DNA of 64,000 bases from Clostridia bacterium (GCA_017395065.1 JAFPWH010000015.1:1-64000), one strand, 5' to 3'; positions 17,824-27,081 are shown, counted from the first letter of the stretch. Notes: generated from the letters alone by a model not told the origin. A program made the numbers and translations.

Positions 17824-18966
17824 CTACACCAGAATGCTCTCGATGCCCTGCATCGCCTCTTCGATCAGCCCCTCGACGTCCAGCTTTTCTTCTTCCTTTG
17901 CCACCTTGTCGGGCTTGGGCTTGGTCATCGGATGGCGGGGCGTGAAGACGGTGCAGCAGTCCTCGTAGGGCAGTATGCTCGTTTCGTAGGTGTCGATCTT
18001 TTCGGCGATGTGGATGATGTCCAGCTTGTCAAGACCGATCAGCGGGCGGAAGACGGGCAGGTCGGTCATAAGGTCTGTGCAGCCCAGCGCTTCCATGGTC
18101 TGGCTGGCCACCTGGCCGATGCTCTCGCCCGTGATGATCGCCTGGCAGCCGTGCGCCTTGGCCACGCGGTCGCTGATGCGCATCATGAAGCGGCGCATGA
18201 TCACCGTGCCCAGCTCCTCCAGGCACTTTTCGTGGATCTCCATCTGTATTTTGGTGAAGGGCACGACGTGCACCTTCATGCCGTATTCGTATTTGCCGAT
18301 GATCTTCGCCAGCTCCAGCACCTTTTCGCGGGCGCGCATGCTGGTGTAGGGCGGAGAGGCGAAGTGGATCGCCTGGCAGTTCACGCCCCTGCGCATGATC
18401 TGATAGCCCGCCACGGGCGAATCGATGCCGCCCGAGAGCAGCAAAAGCGCCTTGCCCGCCGTGCCCATCGGAAGGCCGCCAACGGCCATGATCTCGCGGT
18501 TGCACAGGCAGGCCTTTTCGCGGATCTCGATCCACATCTCGGTCTCGGGCTTGTGCACGTCGACGCGAAGAGAAGGGTTGGCCTCCAGTATCCTTCCGCC
18601 CGCCAGCGCCGCCAGCTCCTGGCTGTTTAAGGGGAAGGTCTTGTCGCTCCTTCGGCACAGCACCTTGAAGGAGCCGCTTACGTCCTTCATCATCTCGGCG
18701 GCGAGGGCGCAGATCGTCTCCGTGTCCTTCTCTGTCTCGTAGGCGGGGCTTACGGAGTAGACGCCGAAGACCTTGCTTACGCGGTCCAGCGTTTTTTCCA
18801 TGTCGGCAAAGCCGCTGACGTAGATGCGCCCGTCGGCCAGGCGCACGCGCACGTCTTCCTCCGGCAGCGCCTTTTTGATGTCCTCGACCAGCATCCGCAA
18901 AAAATACGGCCTGTTCAGGCCCTTCAAGTGCACTTCGCCGAAGCGCACCATGATCAGTTCACGCAT
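17824..18966 (-). CDS. thiI: tRNA 4-thiouridine synthase
   Basis: The 380-residue protein has an N-terminal ferredoxin-like/THUMP region (residues about 1-165) and a PP-loop ATP-pyrophosphatase domain with LLSGGIDSPVAGY (about 185). It adenylates U8 of tRNA and inserts sulfur relayed from a cysteine desulfurase. As in Bacillus, the C-terminal rhodanese domain of the E. coli enzyme is missing. The cysteine desulfurase gene is 25 bases upstream on the same strand, the usual dedicated donor arrangement. The start ATG at 18966 has AGGAG upstream. Confidence 0.95.
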   Translation of the reverse strand: MRELIMVRFGEVHLKGLNRPYFLRMLVEDIKKALPEEDVRVRLADGRIYVSGFADMEKTLDRVSKVFGVYSVSPAYETEKDTETICALAAEMMKDVSGSFKVLCRRSDKTFPLNSQELAALAGGRILEANPSLRVDVHKPETEMWIEIREKACLCNREIMAVGGLPMGTAGKALLLLSGGIDSPVAGYQIMRRGVNCQAIHFASPPYTSMRAREKVLELAKIIGKYEYGMKVHVVPFTKIQMEIHEKCLEELGTVIMRRFMMRISDRVAKAHGCQAIITGESIGQVASQTMEALGCTDLMTDLPVFRPLIGLDKLDIIHIAEKIDTYETSILPYEDCCTVFTPRHPMTKPKPDKVAKEEEKLDVEGLIEEAMQGIESILV

Positions 18967-18991
18967 AAAAAATCTCCTGACTGTATTTATC

Positions 18992-20134
18992 TCATCTGCG
19001 CTGGAATTTCACGAGCAGCTCGTAGCACTCCTTTACGGCCGCAGCCGCACGTTCGATCTCGTCCCCGGTCGTGTGGATACCGAGGCTAAAGCGTATCGCG
19101 CTCTCCGCAAGGCGCGAAGGCACGTTCATGGCGCCGAGCACCCGGCTGCCCTTGGTCCTTTTGCTGGAGCAGGCCGAGCCCGTGCTGACCAGTACGCCCC
19201 TTTCCTCCAGCGCGTGCAGCATCGTTTCGCCCCTTACGCCCGGAAAGCTCATGTTCAGTATGTGGCAGGCGCCCTTTTCGGGCGACGGGCCGTTTACGGC
19301 GGCCTGCGGGATATATTCCTTGAGCAGGGTACAGAGCTTGAGCTTCAAGCTCATCAGGCGGGCATGCCTGTCTCTGTCCGCGAGCATTTCGTCGATCGCT
19401 TTGCTCAGGGCTATGATGCCCGGCGTGTTTTCGGTGCCGCTCCTTAAGCCCTCCTCCTGCCCGCCGCCGACGTGGCGGGGCATAAGGCGCAGGCCCTTTC
19501 TTACCAGCAGCGCGCCGGTCCCCTTCAGGCCGTGGATCTTGTGCGCCGAAAGGCTGTACAGGTCGGCGTGGGAAAAATCGAAGTCCTCCCGCAAAAAGCC
19601 CTGTACGCCGTCCACGTGCAGGCGGCAGTCCGGGCAGAGGCGGCTTTTCATTTCCCGGATGCGGGGGATGTCGTTGATCGCGCCGGTCTCGTTGTTGACC
19701 TGCATGACGCTGAGCAGCGTAAGCCCCTTTTTGAGCGCTTCTTCTGTTGCATCAAGGTCGACCGTGCCCTCTTTCGTCACGGGAAGCACGGTCAATTCCG
19801 CCCTGCCGTCGCAAAGGCTCTTTGCCGCCTCGTACACGCTCGGGTGCTCCGCGGCGCTGACGGCCACGCGCAGCGGCGCACGGCTCACGCCCAGCGTACC
19901 GGCAAGGGCCAGGTCGTTGCTCTCGGTGCCGCCGGAGGTGAAGATCACCTTCGCGCCCTGCGCGTTCAGCGCCCCGCAGATCTTTTCGCGGCAGCGCTTC
20001 ATTTGCTTTTCGACTTCGAGCGCCTCGGCGTAGGCCGAGGACGGATTATAAAAGCCCTCCGAGAGCGCGCCCGTGACCGCGCTTATCACACCCTCGGAGG
20101 GTTTGGTGGTTGCGCTGTTGTCCAGATATATCAT
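18992..20134 (-). CDS. Cysteine desulfurase, NifS/IscS class V aminotransferase
   Basis: The 380-residue PLP enzyme starts with MIYLDNSATTKP, carries the PLP Lys in SLSAHKIHGLKG (about residue 200) and the persulfide Cys in VSTGSACSSKRT (about 320). It converts cysteine to alanine and hands the sulfur to an acceptor. Its place next to thiI points to tRNA thiolation, like the NifZ-ThiI pair of Bacillus; a role in Fe-S assembly cannot be excluded. The 188-residue membrane protein gene ends 10 bases upstream. Confidence 0.95.
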   Translation of the reverse strand: MIYLDNSATTKPSEGVISAVTGALSEGFYNPSSAYAEALEVEKQMKRCREKICGALNAQGAKVIFTSGGTESNDLALAGTLGVSRAPLRVAVSAAEHPSVYEAAKSLCDGRAELTVLPVTKEGTVDLDATEEALKKGLTLLSVMQVNNETGAINDIPRIREMKSRLCPDCRLHVDGVQGFLREDFDFSHADLYSLSAHKIHGLKGTGALLVRKGLRLMPRHVGGGQEEGLRSGTENTPGIIALSKAIDEMLADRDRHARLMSLKLKLCTLLKEYIPQAAVNGPSPEKGACHILNMSFPGVRGETMLHALEERGVLVSTGSACSSKRTKGSRVLGAMNVPSRLAESAIRFSLGIHTTGDEIERAAAAVKECYELLVKFQRR

Positions 20135-20143
20135 TGAACGACC

Positions 20144-20710
20144 TTATTTGATCTCCTGCCAGACGCCGAAATTCAGATAGTTTTTGGAGCGCATCATCTG
20201 CTGCATTTCCTTACTGGGCTCGATGATGGCCAGATGCCTTACGCCGTTTTTGGTGAAGTACAGGTAGACCAGATCGGCGTCCCTGTTCAGAAACCAGTTG
20301 TGGCGCTTGATCATCTTGTCGTTCAGAAACTTCTGGAACGACTGGTGCTGCACGCTGCCGCACGAATCCACGATCTTGAGCGGGATCTCGGCGAGGTACT
20401 TGCGCTTGGAATTGTTGAGCACCTGACTTACGTCGAGCGTCCCGTTGGTGAAGGTGTACTCGTACTCGACGCGCAGATTGTCCTTTCTGAAATACATGAG
20501 CACGGCCAGGCCGATCATCGCCAGCGACAGTACCAGCGCGAGCCAGGGAAACTCGCCCTGCCCGATCGTGTTGATGATGCCGTAGACGTTGATCAGCCCG
20601 TATAAACCGAATATCACGATAAACAGCCAGCACAGGTAGTATACCGCCGTATACAGCCCCGCGCCCCTGTGGCGCACGACGATCTCTTCCTTAAAGTTGT
20701 CCATAGCCAT
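20144..20710 (-). CDS. Small membrane protein, possibly DUF6106
   Basis: The 188-residue protein has two membrane segments (about residues 20-44 and 53-75) and then a soluble, basic domain with alternating beta strands (YEYTFTNGTLDVSQV, IVDSCGSV). It looks like DUF6106 proteins I know from Clostridia, but I am not certain. Start is the ATG at 20710 with GGAGGG nine bases upstream. It precedes the desulfurase gene by 10 bases, so it shares that transcript. Function unknown. Confidence 0.65.
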   Translation of the reverse strand: MAMDNFKEEIVVRHRGAGLYTAVYYLCWLFIVIFGLYGLINVYGIINTIGQGEFPWLALVLSLAMIGLAVLMYFRKDNLRVEYEYTFTNGTLDVSQVLNNSKRKYLAEIPLKIVDSCGSVQHQSFQKFLNDKMIKRHNWFLNRDADLVYLYFTKNGVRHLAIIEPSKEMQQMMRSKNYLNFGVWQEIK

Positions 20711-20783
20711 GGATGACGCCCTCCAAAAAGTTTGCTGAGTATATTATACCACACAAAAGCGCTTTTTAACAGCCTGTTTTGTA

Positions 20784-21572
20784 TTATTTTTGTGACAGAT
20801 AGAACGCGATGGCCGCGGCGGTGGCGACGTTTAAGCTGTCCACGCCGCGGGCAATGGGGATGACGGCGCACCTGTCGCACATTCCGACGGTTTCTTCCTT
20901 CAAGCCCTCGCCCTCGTTTCCGAGGAAAAAGGCGATCTTTTCGGCGCGGACCGCGCTGATTTCCACGCTGTCCTTTTTCAGCGCGAGCGCGACGCGCTCG
21001 AAACCGCTTTGTCTGAGCAGCGCCATGAAAGACGCGTCCGCCGCGGGCACGAAGGCGAAGGGCAAACGGAACACCGCGCCCATGCTCACGCGCACGCTCC
21101 TGCGGCTGTACGGGTCGGCGGAGCCCCGCGTGAGCAAAAGAGCGTCCATGCCCAGCGCGGCGGCGTTTCGGAAGATCGCGCCCATGTTCGTGTCGTCCCT
21201 GACGTCCTCGAGCACGGCGATGCGCCTTGCGCCCGTGAGAACGTCCTCCGGTCGCTTTTCGGGCGGCCGCTTCATCGCGCACAGCACGCCGCGGCTTAGC
21301 TCCATGCCGCAGATGTCTTTGATGACTTCGTCGCCCGGCGCGTAGACGTCGATATCCGGCAGGCGTTCGAGCAGCCTCGCCGCCTTGCCCGTGACGTGCC
21401 GTTTCTCCATCAGAAAGCTCACGGGCGTTATGCCTGCTTCGAGCGCGCTTTCGATCGCGGGAAGGCTTTCGCAGATGAACAGGTCTCTTTGCTTAAGCTG
21501 CCTGCGGTTCAGAAGCGAATAGACGCTTATCTCCGCGTCGCCGGGCTGAACGTCGGTTACGAGCCTTGCCAT
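20784..21572 (-). CDS. SpoU/TrmH-family RNA 2'-O-methyltransferase
   Basis: The 262-residue protein has an N-terminal substrate-binding domain and a C-terminal SPOUT knot domain. Knot motifs are present: DTNMGAIFRNAAALGMD, DPYSRRSVRVSMGAVF, LGNEGEGL and PIARGVDSLNVATAAAI, which together bind AdoMet and hold the catalytic Arg/Asn. Members methylate ribose 2'-OH in tRNA or 23S rRNA; the exact site cannot be told. The start ATG overlaps the stop of the upstream lyase gene by one base (TGATG). Confidence 0.9.
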   Translation of the reverse strand: MARLVTDVQPGDAEISVYSLLNRRQLKQRDLFICESLPAIESALEAGITPVSFLMEKRHVTGKAARLLERLPDIDVYAPGDEVIKDICGMELSRGVLCAMKRPPEKRPEDVLTGARRIAVLEDVRDDTNMGAIFRNAAALGMDALLLTRGSADPYSRRSVRVSMGAVFRLPFAFVPAADASFMALLRQSGFERVALALKKDSVEISAVRAEKIAFFLGNEGEGLKEETVGMCDRCAVIPIARGVDSLNVATAAAIAFYLSQK

Positions 21573-23992
21573 CACACGAGGTCCTCGAACGACATGTCGG
21601 GGCCGTAATAGAACGAGGGGTACACGGGCTGGTTGTAGCAGGTGTTCTGCCAGGCGACGCCCAAGCGGTACTGCAGGTCCTCAAGCAGCGTAAACAGCTT
21701 GTGCTTGCTTATTTCCGTCGGCGTATAGACGCGCAGGGCGCTGTCGTCCGCGAGGCGCAAAATGACCTGCTCGCGGTAGTCGCCGAAGATGTTCGCGGCC
21801 AGGCACGGCGTGCCCTTGGTGTAGTTGTTGGTGAGCGCGCCCTCGGCCTTCAGCATCACGCCGTGGATCAGGTCGCTTACCTGCCCGCTGCCGTCGTGCT
21901 TTAAGTAGTCCACGCTGCCGAGCACCTGCGTGGTCAGGTCCGCCGCCCAGCGCACGCAGAAGTTCGTGCCCGGCATCGGCAGGGGAAGCACGTTGCCCTT
22001 GCAGTCCCTTACGTCCTCGCACCAGACCTGCCAGCCGCGGGTATTTAAGTCGATCTTGCCGATCATGCAGCGCCCGTAATCCTTGTCGCCGGGCTTTCCG
22101 TAGATGACCTGGCCGTCCGCGGCCCGGACGAGCGCGTGGCCGTAGGGCGCGTTTTCGCCGTCCTCGAACACGTGCATCACCTGAAGGCCCGGCAGGTCCG
22201 GGTCGATCACCGCCGCGTGCATGCTGTCGCCGTGCGCCCAGTTGAGAAATCTGCCGTCCGGCAAAAAGCCCTGCCCGCTGTAGAGCACGCTGCCGTCGTC
22301 GTCGATGACGCACGCGCCGTAGATGATCTCGTCTTTGCCGTCGCCGTCCACGTCCGCCACGGACAGGGAGTGGTTGCCCTGATTTACGATCATGCCGTAG
22401 ACGGGGTCGCTGCCCAGCGCGCCCACGGGCGTCGGCGCGAAGGGATTGCGCATCGGGATAAAGCCGCTGTCCACGCCCCACTTCAGGCGGAATTTGTTGT
22501 CGAAAAAGTCGTAGGCCGCGAGGGTCGTGCGGGTGTAGTAGCCCCTGCACATCACAAGGTACGGCCTTTCCCCGTCCAGGTACGCCACGCCCGCCAGATA
22601 CCGGTCGTTTCTGTTCATGGGCTCCACCCGGTTCCAGCTGTAATCGCCCCACAGAAGGCCGTCGTCCACCCGGGGATAGGGATATGGGATCGTCTCAAGC
22701 TCGCTGCCGTCCCCCGCGAACATCGTCAGGTACTCCGGCCCCTTGAAGATGAAGCCCTCGAACTTCCAGAGCTCGTTTTTCGGCGAGCGTTTTGGCGCGT
22801 ATTCGTAAATGAAATAATCGGCCAGCTTCTCGGCGTCCTTGCGGCTCAGGGGATAAATGTACCTGTCCGTAAGGCCGAAGCACTCCTCGACCCGCTGCGG
22901 CCACAGCCTTTTCTTTACCTCCGGGTGATCGCGCCACGAAAGGAATAAGCTTATCAGGTTTTCGCGGTAATCCCCGGGCGAACAGGCGTATTCGTCTGCG
23001 TGCGAATAGCCCGCCTCTATATCCTTTTCCGGCATCGTGATGAAGCGCTCGCTCTTTACGCTGCCGTCTTCGTTGTACACGGTCATGCGGGTGCCGGGCG
23101 CAGTCTTGACCGCCATCTCGGCCTTGCCGTCCATGTTGAAATCGTAGACCATGAACTGGGTGTAGTGCGCGCCGGCGCGGATGTTTTTGCCCATGTCCAG
23201 CCGCCACAAGAGCCGCCCTTCCAATGTATAGCAGTCGATGATGCAGTCGCCGGTGTAGCCCTTCTGGCTGTTGTCTTTGGCGTTCGTGGGCTCCCAGCGG
23301 AAGATGTATTCGTACTCGCCGTCGCCGTTTACGTCGCCGACGCTCAAGTCGTTGGGGTGGTATTCGTACCTAACGCCGTCCTTCGTCACGCCGCCCCCGG
23401 GCTTTTGGATCGGAATGTCCAGGTAGTTGCTCCCGCTTTTCCAGACGGCGACCGGCTCGCAGGCTTCCTGCTCCTTTCCGTCCAGCACTGCAGAAACGCT
23501 GTAAATGTCGCTCATGCCGCCTTCGCGGTCCAGGTAATTGCAGCTGTCGGTGACGAGGGCGATCTTTTCGCCGTTTCGAAGGACCGTGAAGTCCGCGCCG
23601 GTAAGGCCCGTGTCGCTGAACCCCCGCACCTCGCGCTTGAAGAGCCGCCAGCTCAAAAAGATGCCCTCTGACGTGTTCACGGCGATCAAACCGCGGCCGA
23701 GCTTTTCGGTAAACGGTTTCAGCCGGTAAAACGCTTCGCACGCCGCGGGTTTACTCGTTTCGAGCGCGTTTCCCTCTTCGTCCGCGGCGCACACGGTGAA
23801 CCAGCGCTTTCTGTGCGCAGACAGGCTGAGCCTGCAGCACGCGTCCGTGCCCTGCCAGACGGGGTCGTAGCGCATACCGGGCGTAAAGCGGTCGCTCGCG
23901 GAAACGATAAAGCCCGCGCAGCTGCCCTCGTAGGTCCATTTCAGTTCTATCGTTTCTTTGCCCGTCGCCCGGGCGGTGAATTCCGTAAACAT
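21572..23992 (-). CDS. Rhamnogalacturonan lyase, PL11 family
   Basis: The 806-residue protein has two N-terminal fibronectin-like beta segments followed by the large PL11 propeller. Calcium/propeller motifs such as SVGDVNGDGEYEYIFRWEPT, DFNMDGKAEMAVKTAPG and DVDGDGKDEIIYG are clear. PL11 enzymes (Bacillus YesW, YesX) cleave the rhamnose-galacturonate bond of pectin rhamnogalacturonan I by beta-elimination. There is no signal peptide from the chosen ATG at 23992 (GGAGGAG six bases upstream), so it may be cytoplasmic like YesX and act on imported oligomers. No pectin transporter or sugar enzyme is next to it; the only linked gene is the SpoU methylase. Confidence 0.92.
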   Translation of the reverse strand: MFTEFTARATGKETIELKWTYEGSCAGFIVSASDRFTPGMRYDPVWQGTDACCRLSLSAHRKRWFTVCAADEEGNALETSKPAACEAFYRLKPFTEKLGRGLIAVNTSEGIFLSWRLFKREVRGFSDTGLTGADFTVLRNGEKIALVTDSCNYLDREGGMSDIYSVSAVLDGKEQEACEPVAVWKSGSNYLDIPIQKPGGGVTKDGVRYEYHPNDLSVGDVNGDGEYEYIFRWEPTNAKDNSQKGYTGDCIIDCYTLEGRLLWRLDMGKNIRAGAHYTQFMVYDFNMDGKAEMAVKTAPGTRMTVYNEDGSVKSERFITMPEKDIEAGYSHADEYACSPGDYRENLISLFLSWRDHPEVKKRLWPQRVEECFGLTDRYIYPLSRKDAEKLADYFIYEYAPKRSPKNELWKFEGFIFKGPEYLTMFAGDGSELETIPYPYPRVDDGLLWGDYSWNRVEPMNRNDRYLAGVAYLDGERPYLVMCRGYYTRTTLAAYDFFDNKFRLKWGVDSGFIPMRNPFAPTPVGALGSDPVYGMIVNQGNHSLSVADVDGDGKDEIIYGACVIDDDGSVLYSGQGFLPDGRFLNWAHGDSMHAAVIDPDLPGLQVMHVFEDGENAPYGHALVRAADGQVIYGKPGDKDYGRCMIGKIDLNTRGWQVWCEDVRDCKGNVLPLPMPGTNFCVRWAADLTTQVLGSVDYLKHDGSGQVSDLIHGVMLKAEGALTNNYTKGTPCLAANIFGDYREQVILRLADDSALRVYTPTEISKHKLFTLLEDLQYRLGVAWQNTCYNQPVYPSFYYGPDMSFEDLV

Positions 23993-24162
23993 CGCAGTCT
24001 CCTCCCGCATTGATAACCTTATACATTTCGCCGCCGGCGCCTGCTTTCCTGCATGCCGGGCACGCAAAAGGCGAATTTCGGTTTTTTTGTCCGTACATCC
24101 GGCGCCTTTCCGGTGTTAAATCGCCGCGCTTGAACACAGTTTCATAAAATAGTCATTATGTT

Positions 24163-24178
24163 GTTACATTTCGGTAAC
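24163..24178. promoter_or_regulatory. Palindrome GTTAC-N6-GTAAC upstream of pssA
   Basis: GTTAC at 24163-24167 and GTAAC at 24174-24178 form an inverted repeat 62 bases before pssA, just upstream of an AT-rich TATTATATA stretch that could hold the -10 box. It may be an operator. No clean -35 was found. Confidence 0.3.
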
Positions 24179-24239
24179 TACGACAGTGTATTATATACCC
24201 ATACAATCGGAGATTTCTCTTTATCGGGAGATGACATAG

Positions 24240-24911
24240 ATGTTCATAGGCTTCTATAATTATACGGTGATACTGACCTATTTCGGCCTGGCCAGCTCGC
24301 TCGTGGGCATGGCCGAGGCAATCAACGGCAACTACCGCATGGCGGTCATGTGCCTTCTGATCTCCGGCGTGTGCGATATGTTCGACGGCATCGTCGCCCG
24401 CACGCACAAAAAGCGCACCCGCGACGAAAAGCGCTTCGGCGTGCAGATCGATTCGCTCTGCGACGTCGTGTGCTTCAGCGTCTTCCCGGCGGTGCTGGGT
24501 CTTTGCCTGTGCCCCGCGAACATGTTCACGGTGCTTTGCTGCGTGTTCTTTGTGTTGGCAGGCGTGATAAGGCTCGCGTTTTTCAACGTGCAGGAGCAGA
24601 CGCGCGAGGAGACCGAGGCCGGCAAGCGCGAATACTACCTCGGCATGCCCGTGACGGCCAGCGCCCTCATCATGCCGGTCGTTACGCTGATCACCGCGAT
24701 CGACAAGGTCAACTGGGCCTATCTCTACCCCACCTGCCTGCTCGTACTGGGCCTTTTGAACATCAGCCGCTTCCGCGTCAGGAAGCCCTATATGGTCGGC
24801 ATCGTCTGCATGGTGCTGGCGGGCGCGCTGGTATTTTTCCTGGCCTACCGCTACGGCGGCAACATCACCTGCATGAAGACGCTCAGCGTCACCGGTGTGG
24901 GCAATGTTTGA
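24240..24911 (+). CDS. pssA: CDP-diacylglycerol-serine O-phosphatidyltransferase
   Basis: The 223-residue membrane protein has the CDP-alcohol phosphatidyltransferase motif D-G-x2-A-R-x8-G-x3-D-x3-D in CDMFDGIVAR...FGVQIDSLCD (about residues 46-79) and about six membrane helices. It makes phosphatidylserine from CDP-diacylglycerol and serine at the inner membrane face. GGGAG precedes the ATG at 24240. It overlaps psd by 8 bases, so product flows to the next enzyme encoded in the same transcript. Confidence 0.93.
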   Translation: MFIGFYNYTVILTYFGLASSLVGMAEAINGNYRMAVMCLLISGVCDMFDGIVARTHKKRTRDEKRFGVQIDSLCDVVCFSVFPAVLGLCLCPANMFTVLCCVFFVLAGVIRLAFFNVQEQTREETEAGKREYYLGMPVTASALIMPVVTLITAIDKVNWAYLYPTCLLVLGLLNISRFRVRKPYMVGIVCMVLAGALVFFLAYRYGGNITCMKTLSVTGVGNV

Positions 24912-25695
24912 AGACATCTACAAAAACGCCCTGGGCAGAGCGGCGGCGCGCGTGTTGGCGACGCCGTTCGTTTCATATGCCGCCGGCGCGTTCATGGACA
25001 GCCGCCTGTCCAAACCCCTCATAAAGCCCTTCGCAAGGAAAAACGGCATCGATTTAAGCGAGGCCGCGGACACAAACTTTCGCTCCTTCAACGCGTTTTT
25101 CACCCGCCGCCTAAAGGAGGGCGCTCGCCCCGTGTGCGAGGAGGACGGCGCGCTCGTAAGCCCCTGCGACGGGCTGCTGAGCGCCTTTCCGATCGAAAAG
25201 GGCAGCAGCTTTCTGATCAAGGGCACGCGCTATTCGCTTAAGGACCTGACGGGCGACGAAGAGAGTCAGCGCGTCTTCGACGGCGGCCTTTGCCTGATCT
25301 TCCGCCTGACGCCCGCGCACTACCACCGCTACGCCTTCCCCTGCGACGGAAAGATTTTGGCGCATAAGCACATCAAGGGCATCTACCACACCGTGCGCCC
25401 GACGGCGCTCGGCCACGTGCAGGTCTTCAAGACCAACACGCGCGAATACTGCCTGTGCGATTGCGGCGCGTTCGGAAAAATGCTTTTCATGGAGGTGGGC
25501 GCGCTTTTGGTGGGCAGGATCGTAAACCGCAAAACCGACGGCACCTTCAAAAAGGGCGAGGAAAAGGGCTGTTTCGAATTCGGCGGCTCGACGATCGTGG
25601 TGCTCACGCAAAAGGACCGCGTGCGTCTGCGTCAAGGCCTGCTTTCGGAAAACGAGACGCCCGTAAAGCTCGGCGAAAGGATCGACGTCCGATGA
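24904..25695 (+). CDS. psd: Phosphatidylserine decarboxylase proenzyme
   Basis: The 263-residue protein contains the self-cleavage motif GGST at residues 227-230 (Ser229 becomes the pyruvoyl group of the alpha chain) and the YHTVRP, HYHRYAFP and DGLLS segments of the family. It converts phosphatidylserine to phosphatidylethanolamine. The motif is GGST rather than the LGST of E. coli, as in the shorter type II enzymes. The ATG at 24904 lies inside pssA. Confidence 0.94.
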   Translation: MFEDIYKNALGRAAARVLATPFVSYAAGAFMDSRLSKPLIKPFARKNGIDLSEAADTNFRSFNAFFTRRLKEGARPVCEEDGALVSPCDGLLSAFPIEKGSSFLIKGTRYSLKDLTGDEESQRVFDGGLCLIFRLTPAHYHRYAFPCDGKILAHKHIKGIYHTVRPTALGHVQVFKTNTREYCLCDCGAFGKMLFMEVGALLVGRIVNRKTDGTFKKGEEKGCFEFGGSTIVVLTQKDRVRLRQGLLSENETPVKLGERIDVR

Positions 25696-26372
25696 TGAGC
25701 AAACTGTCTGAAAAGCTGAAATCGCTGCCGAAATACTTTTGGGTGCTGGCGGCCGTGACCGCCGCTTCCCAGTTCACGGTGTACTATCTGCCGCGCGTGC
25801 TGCACAGCGAAAACCTGACCAGGCTCTCCAGCGCGCTGGACGACAAGATTCCCGTCGTCCCGGCCTTCGCCTACGTCTACGTGGCCGCGTTCGTGTTCTG
25901 GGTCGTGTTCTACATCGTGCTGTACCTGATGAACAAGCGCATCGCCTACCGCGTGTTCACGGCGGACCTGCTCTGCAAGCTCGTGTGCGTGCTCGCCTTC
26001 TGCCTGTATCCCTGCACGATGGATCAGCCGGCGGAGAGCGAATTGCACGGCGTCGGCGCGTGGCTGATGCGCATCATTTACGCTTTGGACGAGCCCACGC
26101 AGCTTCTGCCCTCGATGCACTGCTACATCAGCATTCTTTTGCCGCTGGCCCTGTTCAGCAAATACGCAAACAAAACGAGCGCGCGCCTGAAGATTTTCGC
26201 CGCCTCCTTCGGCGTTCTGATTTGCCTTAGCACCGTGTTCATAAAGCAGCACGTGCTCATGGATGTGTACACCGGCGCGGCGCTTGCCGCCATAGCCTTC
26301 GCGATATCTTCAATCATATGGCGATTTATTGACAAAGCGCGCCCGGGGCTTGCAAACGCGCCCGAAAAATGA
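25692..26372 (+). CDS. PAP2-family membrane phosphatase
   Basis: The 226-residue membrane protein has PAP2 motifs PSMH (in LLPSMHCYISI, about residue 140) and S-x6-H-x3-D (in CLSTVFIKQHVLMD, about 180), with five or six membrane helices. The first PAP2 motif (KxxxxxxRP) is not clear. It starts four bases before the psd stop (ATGA overlap). Given its operon it may hydrolyse a lipid phosphate such as phosphatidate or phosphatidylglycerophosphate, or recycle undecaprenyl pyrophosphate; the substrate is inference. Confidence 0.82.
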   Translation: MMSKLSEKLKSLPKYFWVLAAVTAASQFTVYYLPRVLHSENLTRLSSALDDKIPVVPAFAYVYVAAFVFWVVFYIVLYLMNKRIAYRVFTADLLCKLVCVLAFCLYPCTMDQPAESELHGVGAWLMRIIYALDEPTQLLPSMHCYISILLPLALFSKYANKTSARLKIFAASFGVLICLSTVFIKQHVLMDVYTGAALAAIAFAISSIIWRFIDKARPGLANAPEK

Positions 26373-26409
26373 TACGATTAGGGCGCGATCAAAAACAAAG
26401 GAGCATACC

Positions 26410-26607
26410 ATGAAGATCACCGAAAACCCCGACAAAGAGGTCGTTCAGGCCGTGCGCGAGGGCCTGCGCCTGAAGGACGGCTACTGCCCCTGCCGCCTGG
26501 AAAAAACGCCCGACACCAAATGTATGTGCAAGGAGTTCCGCGACCAGATCGCCGACCCCGAATTTGAAGGCTTCTGCCACTGCATGCTGTACTACAAGTC
26601 GAAATAA
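26410..26607 (+). CDS. Ferredoxin:thioredoxin reductase catalytic-chain-like protein
   Basis: The 65-residue protein is rich in paired cysteines: C26-P-C28, C38-M-C40 and C56-H-C58. This is the CxC...CxC...CHC pattern of the 4Fe-4S catalytic subunit of ferredoxin:thioredoxin reductase, here in a minimal form without a variable chain. It would pass electrons from ferredoxin to the disulfide of the thioredoxin encoded 16 bases downstream. Start is the ATG at 26410 with AAAGGAG upstream. Six cysteines, one more pair than is needed for cluster plus disulfide ligands in some members. Confidence 0.88.
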   Translation: MKITENPDKEVVQAVREGLRLKDGYCPCRLEKTPDTKCMCKEFRDQIADPEFEGFCHCMLYYKSK

Positions 26608-26623
26608 TAGGAGGACAAAAACC

Positions 26624-26938
26624 GTGGCCGAGATCAAGATCACGAGCGCAAATTTTGAAGCCGAAGTCGTAAAAAGCCCCGTCCCCGTCGTCGTGGACTT
26701 TTGGGCCAGCTGGTGCGGCCCCTGCCGCATGCTCGCCCCCATCATCGCCGAGATCGCCGAGGAAAAGGCGGGCACTGTCAAAGTCGGCAAGATCAACGTC
26801 GACGAGGAAGGCGAGCTCGCCGTCCGCTTCGGCGTCAGCGCCATCCCCATGGTAGCCAAATTCGAAAACGGCCGGATGACCGCCCAGACCGTAGGCTACA
26901 TGAAAAAAGCCGACCTCGAAAAGGCGCTGGGCATTTAA
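26624..26938 (+). CDS. trxA: Thioredoxin
   Basis: The 104-residue protein has the active site WCGPC (C31, C34), the buried Asp in VVVDFWA and the cis-proline loop SAIPMV. The start is the GTG at 26624 with AGGAGG nine bases upstream; no in-frame ATG fits. It forms an operon with the FTR-like gene, which suggests ferredoxin rather than NADPH as its electron source. A terminator follows at once. Confidence 0.95.
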   Translation: MAEIKITSANFEAEVVKSPVPVVVDFWASWCGPCRMLAPIIAEIAEEKAGTVKVGKINVDEEGELAVRFGVSAIPMVAKFENGRMTAQTVGYMKKADLEKALGI

Positions 26939-26958
26939 GAGGCACAAAAAGCAGCAAG

Positions 26959-26998
26959 AAAAGCCGGGATACACTTAAAACAGTGCGTCCCGGCTTTT
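26959..26998 (+). terminator. Terminator of the FTR-trxA operon
   Basis: AAAAGCCGGGA pairs with TCCCGGCTTTT, 21 bases after the trxA stop, and is followed by GT-rich sequence. Confidence 0.8.
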
Positions 26999-27081
26999 GT
27001 ATTTGCCTGCGTCTGCCCCCGGCGGCGCAGACGGCGCGTATTCGCGTGTTGCACGGGGGATGCCCAAATTCCGCAATTTGT

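Noticed and set aside
12599-24000. Prophage or plasmid genes in the minus-strand block
   Set aside because: All genes there are housekeeping or metabolic with uniform composition; no integrase, structural or replication genes.
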